A DNA stretch of 64,000 bases from Owenia fusiformis. Its lineage: Eukaryota; Annelida; Polychaeta; Sabellida; Oweniidae. The stretch is taken from contig CAIIXF020000005.1 of assembly GCA_903813345.2 (NCBI GenBank), forward strand, positions 18,975,375-19,039,374, read 5' to 3'. This document shows, one piece after another, positions 57,571 to 64,000 of the stretch. The translations under genes were made by a program, and so were the position numbers. The number at the start of each line of letters is the position of its first letter. The stretch's first letter is position 1. Below the pieces are notes generated by a model. The model saw nothing but the letters and a program-made list of their open reading frames with translations, was not told the origin of the DNA and searched no databases.

Positions 57571-58316
57571 AATAATCTTATAGGGTTGGGAGAAGTTTAC
57601 ATTCATTATTGTTCAATGTTCAGTAATGTGTGAAGCCTATGCGCACCTCCCCAAGTTTAACATGTCTTTCAGTAAGGCTCTGGTACAAGGCTAAAATTGC
57701 TGTTTTTAACTCAAGTTTTAATATATTGGAAAAGGTACTGATATATTTTAGTATATGGAATGGATGCACTGGGATCTTGGTTGAAGGAGGGTACTACAAA
57801 TGCCTGTAGGCACCTATTAGACAAAATGGCTTGATTGAAAAACAGATTTCATGAACAGTAAAATGTTTTAGATTTAAGGCCAACAATTCAAACCACAGTC
57901 ACTTTTGAGGAACTGAAATGGCATAGATCCACTATGGTAAAAGATAGTGGGACATCCTGGTACAGATTTTGAGATTTTTCTATTTTGTTGATTTTCTAGA
58001 ACCCTATCCATTGTTGTATCTGGCCATTTGAATTCCTCATCAGTAATAGTAGAGATCTGTACAACAGATATATTGATTGTATATGCTCATAAAAATATTT
58101 CAAGATGCTCATTTACCCAAATCTTAACATAAAACTTGATGTTAACCTGATGTATGTTTTATGATCAACTTGCCCAAATCGAGGTCATGTATATATCACT
58201 CAAGCTGTTTAAGAATAAGAACTATGAAATGATATTGTTAACATATCTTGTTTCCTTGTATTACACTTACTAACTGTTCATATGTACATTGTAGAGTGTT
58301 TGAATCTGTGTATAGA
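57571..58316. other. Region after SLC35E3
   Basis: 3'UTR and flank, or the last intron if the 57458 donor is used. No repeat ends or coding exons recognised. AATAAA at about 58412 and 58490 are possible poly(A) signals but fall inside the next MITE. Confidence 0.4.
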
Positions 58317-58784
58317 CATACCTGTCAACTCTGGATTTAAATCAGGGCATCTCTGTTTATTTTGGTAATTCCCAGATATTTTAGTTCTATAAATTTTTCA
58401 TTTTGTTATTCTTAATAAAGAGTTTCCATTTTTTAAATATGTACAAGTATCTAGTTTTGACTTCTGATTTTTTAATTATCCTGCTTTTGAAATAAATCTC
58501 CTTCTTAGACTTCTGGTTCCTATTTTTCTTCTTTTTTAAAAACTCAGATTTTCTGACTTTCCATATTCTTTAAAAATGTTTTGATTTGAAGAAATTGAAT
58601 ATATTATTTTGGTTTTAAAAAATTGAATATATTATTTTTTGTGAACCTCTCTTGAATTTTTCTAGTATTTTCTCATATTATTAAATCTAATGGTGCCCTG
58701 ATTTTTCTTATTTTTAAATACTCCTATTTCCCATGTTCTGAAAAATTCTCCTATGTTTTTAATGACAAATAGTTGGCAGGTATG
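58317..58784. mobile_element. 468-bp MITE, CATACCTGTCAACT ends
   Basis: CATACCTGTCAACT at 58317-58330 and AGTTGGCAGGTATG at 58771-58784 are inverted with one mismatch. The interior is T-rich with repeated TTTTTC and TTCTGATTTT stretches and no ORF. Confidence 0.6.
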
Positions 58785-59094
58785 ATTCTAATTTATTGCT
58801 TAATGTGATAGATATTATGTGATGTTACTCTCTTCATGTCCATTAAGGAACCCTGATTTATATGGTTTCTTTTTACTAATACTGAACTTAACATGGTACT
58901 TAACTAACATTTACTACCACTAAGGCTACTACTCATTATACTGTGTCAAATCAAGGACGTCTCACCCTTATAAAAAATTCAACCTTGAAAGTCAGAATTT
59001 AAATAATTATATTGCTCTTTAAAAAATATTTTTTAAATGTATGTATTTCATGCATACATGTCAGAATTTAAATGGTTTGATCAAAAAGATACTG

Positions 59095-59335
59095 CCAATA
59101 TTATAATGAATACTAACAATTAGTTCATTGAATACTGGCAATAATGTAATGAATATTGCCAATATTATAATGAATGCTGGCAAAAGTTTATTGAATACTG
59201 CCAATATTATAATGAATGTGGCAATAGTTTATTGAATACTGCCAATAGTTCATTGAATACTGCCAATAGTTCATTGAATACTGCCAATAGTTTAATGAAT
59301 ACTGGCAATAGTATAATGAACATTGCCAGAAGTGT
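59095..59335 (+). repeat. 21-bp minisatellite
   Basis: Units of the type AATACTGCCAATAGTTCATTG repeat about ten times with spacing near 21 bases. As 21 is a multiple of three it yields a spurious open frame of NTANSSL repeats at 59232. Confidence 0.75.
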
Positions 59336-60060
59336 CACTTTTATGAACTCTTATAGTAGTTTGATGAACACTAGATATGGTACTTTTAATTGTGTAAATA
59401 ATGTGAATGACAGAGAACATAATTTGTCATATGCCATTGAGTGGAAAACTAGTCTGGTATCGCATTCCCAAATCCATACTGGAGAAAGAAACATATCATA
59501 GTAAACTAAATTTAGTAATTTACTATAATAAACATGCATGTATGTTGGCAGAAAAATAGCCTAATATACTGTTGTTGAATAGAGGTAGATTCAAATCATT
59601 ACTTAAAGATAATTTTGATTCAGGTAAAATGAAATATTTTTGGAACAATACTAATTCAGGATGGTTGCAGGGGTTGAACTATGCAATCATTGAACAAAAC
59701 ATATTGCAACCATTTACATTTCAATGTGAAATGGTTGCAGTTTATAATGGTTGCAGATTACAATGATTGTATAGAAATGGTTGCGCAGTCGATGAAAAGG
59801 GGTTGACTTCGCTGGGTTGATGGTTGCACATGATTGCTTATCATTGTACAATTGTTTTTCCTTTGATCTTAGTAGTTGAAACAATCAGTTTCAATGATTG
59901 AGGGAAACGGTTTAAGTTGGGACTTTAAAGGTTGAATTTTTCATAAGGGTATCTCGAGATAGACGTCCTTGGTCAAACATAAGTGAATTTTTGACACTCC
60001 ACCATGATGCATTAACAAAGCACATAACATCTCTGTATGTACAAATGTACTTTATATATA

Positions 60061-60267
60061 CAGGGTGGTCCAAAAAAAATTGGAACATTTGTTCTTTGAA
60101 CACAAAACCTTTATTTTTAAATTAACTTTGTTGTTTGCACCTATAAACTTTACATCAGATAAATAAGTGATTGAACAATACTCAGTAAAATTTTGGTGCA
60201 TTTTAGAGGAAAAATAACGATTTTGAGTACAATTATCAAATGTTCCAATTTTTTTTGGACCACCCTG
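60061..60267. mobile_element. 207-bp Tc1/mariner-type MITE
   Basis: Perfect inverted ends of about 31 bases, starting CAGGGTGGTCCAAAAAA and running into TTGGAACATTTG, with TA on both sides (60059-60060, 60268-60269). The terminal 17 bases equal those of the 1.75-kb element at 6709; the inner sequence is different. Confidence 0.85.
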
Positions 60268-61007
60268 TATGTATGTGACTTCTAACTAATACTTTCCACT
60301 ATGATGAATTATAATGGTTTACTAACCTGCCTCATATGGTGCATGCTATATGTGGTAGCAGTCTAATCCCTTGGGTTGTCTTCCTTTTGTTGATATTTTT
60401 TCCCAAAACATGCATGTGGACGTTTTCAATTAAAAGGGCTCTGTCTGTAATTTTTGAAATCGTTGTTTGTTATATTGAATCAAATCATCCCAAAATGTTT
60501 AATTCATGATTATCTGAAATGTGCACCATCAATAAACTTTGATACAAATCTCATTTTCTGAAAATATGAAAGCCTAAAAAATTCCCTGTTTAGTTAGCAG
60601 TATGACAAGTCCAAATTTAATGAATATTTGCACCTTTATCAATTTTAAAAGCCGAAAAAGAATACAGTTGTTAAGCTTCTATAATTAACCTACAGAAAAA
60701 AGACATAAATATAAACATATTGATGGTGGAAATTACATATTTTGGGTTATTTATTTGCATGAATTTCCAGTTTTATTAGCAATATGTCAGAATCAGATAT
60801 AAAGGGGAAACAATTTTTCAGAATTTCCAACCAACATGTTCAATATCTTATTGAATTAAAACAATATGAAGGTACAAGGAGCAAGTGAGTTTAATACTTA
60901 ACTTGCTCTCCAAAAGGAATCATATGATTCTTTGCATTACTCCAATTTGCGATAAGAGTTCAGTTGGTAATTTACATAAATATCTCCCATGATGCATCGC
61001 TTTGGAT

Positions 61008-61906
61008 TAGTGGTGTCAATTAACTGCTTGAGCATTAACCGGTTAACCGGGTGTTTTTACCGGTTAAAGTCGGTTAACCGGCGGGAAATTTGAACTGATA
61101 ATTTAAAATGAAATCTTCATCTTCGATCTTGAAAGTTGAAAAAATTGGAAAAATGATATATTAGCGTTTATTTTTTACGTTCCTCAAGCTTTACTCTATT
61201 CTATTCATACACTACCTGACTACTTGTACCTCTAAATTACTTACCACACTGGTTTACCCTTGGAATCTCCACGAACGCACCATAACAACGACAATTGCAG
61301 CTGATTAGTGTTTATTTTAATTTTAATTTTCTCACTACCAATTGCGAGGCTTTGACCTTTGACATTTTGGCGACGTTGATAGACAACAATAATATAAAAA
61401 CTGACGAATTAAAAAATGCATATAATTTATTTATGAAATGAGTTTGTAAGGAATAATCTGGCCTATGAGTTGATTACACATGGCTGACACTTGAAAAACA
61501 AACAGATTAACATGCAAAGTAATCGCGGTAAAGCAATGTGGCAGGGATTAAAGTTGCTGATTGGATGTTTGTAAGGAGTTATTGAACCTACATGTATCAC
61601 ATGTGAGTAGCTCACATGAAACTGACGCTTGAAAAACAAACAGATTAACATGCAAAGTAAGCGCGGGAAAGCAATGTGGCAGGGATTAAAGTTTCTGATT
61701 GGATATTTGTAAGGAGTTATGGGACTTATGACATGTATGAGTAGCTTACGTGAAACTGACACTTTAAAAGCAAACAGATTAGCATGCAATATAAGCGCGG
61801 GAAATAACAGAATTATACACGGTCAACTAACCACCCATAAAAACACAGACCGGTCAAGACATTATCGGCGGTTAACCGGTTAACCGGTTAATACTTGACA
61901 CCTCTA
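61008..61906. mobile_element. Non-autonomous hAT element with 8-bp target duplication
   Basis: The ends are TAGTGGTGTCAA and its near complement TTGACACCTCTA, each followed inward by stacked TTAACCGG units (palindromic themselves). CTTTGGAT flanks both sides (61000-61007 and 61907-61914), a perfect 8-bp duplication as hAT transposases make. Internally a unit of about 140 bases (AACAGATTAACATGCAA, GCAATGTGGCAGGGATTAAA, TTTGTAAGGAGTTAT) is present three times from about 61440 to 61800. No transposase frame. Confidence 0.88.
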
Positions 61907-62736
61907 CTTTGGATGGTACAAATTTCGTTGGCCCGTCGAACAAGTTGATTACTTTGAACGAAACGTCCGGAGATTGCAAAGTCAAAGGCCATGATCCGCT
62001 AATTTCATTGGTCGAATGATTACATCATACCGTATAGCATCAATATGGCGGACAATTACTCAAACAAAATTTCAACAAATTCTGATAAAACTAGGGTGAA
62101 TCTGACAAAATAACAGTTTCTCAGCTTCTGATCTTCCATGAGCCCTCAAGCATAGTTATATGATCCAATCTATTCAATAATCAGAAAGATAATTGGAGAT
62201 TCAAAGTAAAATTTTTAATATTTTATTATGTTCAATGGTGTCTGAGCAATTTCTGGGAAATCACTGTGACGTCACTGGAATTGGACAACATTTTCAACTC
62301 CAAATCTAGATTTCTTCGGCTTTGGGGATTATAGTTCAAAAAGGCTTGTTGTATATCTTAATTACATACAAATCAATCGTTTGTGCAAATGCAACTCTAC
62401 ATAAATGTTTAATAAAGCCGCAGTGCATTGAAAATCGCACCCCTGTGTAGTCCCATAGGAAAGAACCAGGATGTAGACGAAGTTGTACCCTATATGAGAG
62501 CTCTTAAAACTTGTGTAACTTAACTGAACTAAACTAAACTTTATCGCGTATTGGAGTATTGCAAAATTATCTTTTACAGACCAACTTAAATGATTTCTTC
62601 ATAGATTTGAAATACAATACTAATACACTAAAACAAGCTTTAGAATACAGCTGCTGATTGTGTCTCAGAAAATCCACTGATTTTGCATTGGAATATCTTT
62701 TAGGCTAATTGTATCTTGATTTCTCCCTTGCCTAGA

Positions 62737-64000
62737 ATGAAGCCTTGTGTCTTAATTGTGTCTTGCCTCTCCCATTCCTCTGACCCTATAATGAAGCCTT
62801 GTGTCTTAATTGTGTCTTGCCTCTCCCATTCCTCTGACCCTATAATGAAGCCTTGTGTCTAAATTGTGTCTTGCCTCTCCCATTCCTCTGACCCTATAAT
62901 GAAGCCTTGTGTCTTAATTGTGTCTTGCCTCTCCCATTCTTCTGACCCTATAATGAAGCCTTGTGTCTAAATTGTGTCTTGCATCTCCCATTCCTCTGAC
63001 CCTATAATGAAGCCTTGTGTCTTAATTTTGTCTTGCCTCTCCCATTCCTCTGACCCTATAATGAAGCCTTGTGTCTAAATTGTGTCTTGCCTCTCCCATT
63101 CCTCTGACCCTACAATGAAGCCTTGTGTCTTAATTGTGTCTTGCCTCTCCCATTCCTCTGACCCTATAATGAAGCCTTGTGTCTTAATTGTGTCTTGCCT
63201 CTCTCATTCCTCTGACCCTATAATGAAGCCTTGTGTCTTAATTGTGTCTTGCCTCTTCCATTCCTCTGACCCTATAATGAAGCCGTGTGTCTTAATTGTG
63301 TCTTGCCTCTCCCATTCCTCTGACCCTATAATGAAGCCTTGTGTCTAAATTGTGTCTTGCCTTTCCCATTCCTCTGACCCTATAATGAAGCCTTGTGTCT
63401 AAATTGTGTCTTGCCTCTCCCATTCCTCTGACCCTATAATGAAGCCTTGTGTCTAAATAGTGTCTTGCCTCTCCCATTCCTCTGACCCTATAATGAAGCC
63501 TTGTGTCTAAATTGTGTCTTGCTTCTCCCATTCCTCTGACCCTATAATGAAGCCTTGTGACTAAATTGCGTCTTGCCTCTCCCATTCCTCTGACCCTATA
63601 ATGAAGCCTTGTGTCTAAATTGTGACTTGCCTCTCCCATTCCTCTGACCCTATAATGAAGCATTGTGTCTTCTTTCCTTGCCTCTCCCATTTCTCTGAAC
63701 CAAAACTGAAGCCTGGTGTCTTGTGCCTTGCCTCTCCCATTCCTCAGAACCAAAAATGAAGCTTGTCTCTCACACACTCTGACCCTATAATGAAGCTGTG
63801 TGCCTTGTACCTTGTCTCTCTCATACTCCCAACCCTATAATGAAGCCGTATGTCTTATGCCTTGCTCTTCCACACTCTCACCCTGTAATGAAGCCGTGTG
63901 CCTTGTACCTTGTCTCTCTCATACTCCCAACCCTATAATGAAGCCTTATGTCTTATGCCTTGCTCTTCCACACTCTCACCCTGTAATGAAGCTGTGTGCC
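62737..64000 (+). repeat. 54-bp satellite array, open at the window end
   Basis: Units of 54 bases (AATGAAGCCTTGTGTCTTAA, TTGTGTCTTGCCTCTCCC, ATTCCTCTGACCCTAT) repeat about 18 times with few changes to about 63700. They then pass into a more diverged form with a larger period of about 105 bases (TGCCTTGTACCTTGTCTCTC alternating with TCTTATGCCTTGCTCTTCC). As 54 is divisible by three, long open frames appear on both strands (63082-63348 plus, 63292-63777 minus); these are by-products. Confidence 0.9.

Noticed and set aside
61463-61789. 108-residue minus-strand frame
   Set aside because: Lies in the triple 140-bp repeat of the hAT element and shows its periodicity.
62737-63700. CRISPR-like regular repeats
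   Set aside because: Units are head-to-tail identical with no unique spacers, in an animal genome. It is a satellite.
63292-63777. 161-residue repeat protein on the minus strand
   Set aside because: It arises from the 54-bp satellite, whose opposite strand is equally open; no start context, splice site or family.

Overview
This is a eukaryotic, intron-rich, AT-rich window from an invertebrate animal, most likely a marine one. The evidence is the gene set: an ELMO-domain GAP, an insect-like complexin, a plant-type haem peroxidase of the kind found in cnidarians, molluscs, amphioxus and other marine animals, and SLC35E3. Introns carry dense MITEs, foldback elements and (TCCG)n-bearing interspersed repeats. 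I cannot name the phylum from sequence alone.

Layout. (1) 1-3078: flank or upstream intron of ELMOD3, with a piggyBac-like MITE (48-689) and a truncated Helentron-like element. (2) 3079-22866, plus strand: eight coding exons of ELMOD3, open at the 5' side. Its fifth intron in view (9865-18216) contains a complete secreted peroxidase gene on the opposite strand (11731-13262). Its seventh intron holds a 3-kb element whose core is a tandem array rich in TGACCTT/AGGTCA. (3) 22867-30257: intergenic, with a 69-bp MITE carrying AATAAA in its loop and a 1-kb element with about 210-bp inverted ends. (4) 30258-35799, minus strand: complexin, in which exons 1, 2 and 3 each exist as a tandem pair, followed by a CaaX-box terminal exon. 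ELMOD3 and complexin are convergent. (5) 35800-49561: a long gene-poor stretch full of foldback elements, GGCGGATCC-ended MITEs and a LINE tail. (6) 49562-57570, plus strand: SLC35E3, five exons, divergent from complexin; its introns are filled by a foldback minisatellite and three hairpin-ended elements. (7) 57571-64000: MITEs, a clear hAT element with an 8-bp target duplication, and a 54-bp satellite running off the end.

The two strongest observations are these. First, complexin is built from three separately duplicated exons whose reading phases punish any wrong combination, and its two alternative C-termini offer different possible lipid anchors: a CaaX box, CSIQ, or a triple cysteine. 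Second, three unrelated-looking interspersed families share one architecture: a 5' hairpin made of a sequence and its own complement, a simple-repeat or tandem core in most copies, a second copy of the complement near the 3' end, and a short 3' hairpin. In one family both stems differ between copies by compensated changes. No prokaryotic operon, CRISPR array, tRNA or rRNA was seen. All splice sites are read by eye from GT/AG signals, reading phase and remembered protein-family similarity; nothing was run against a database.
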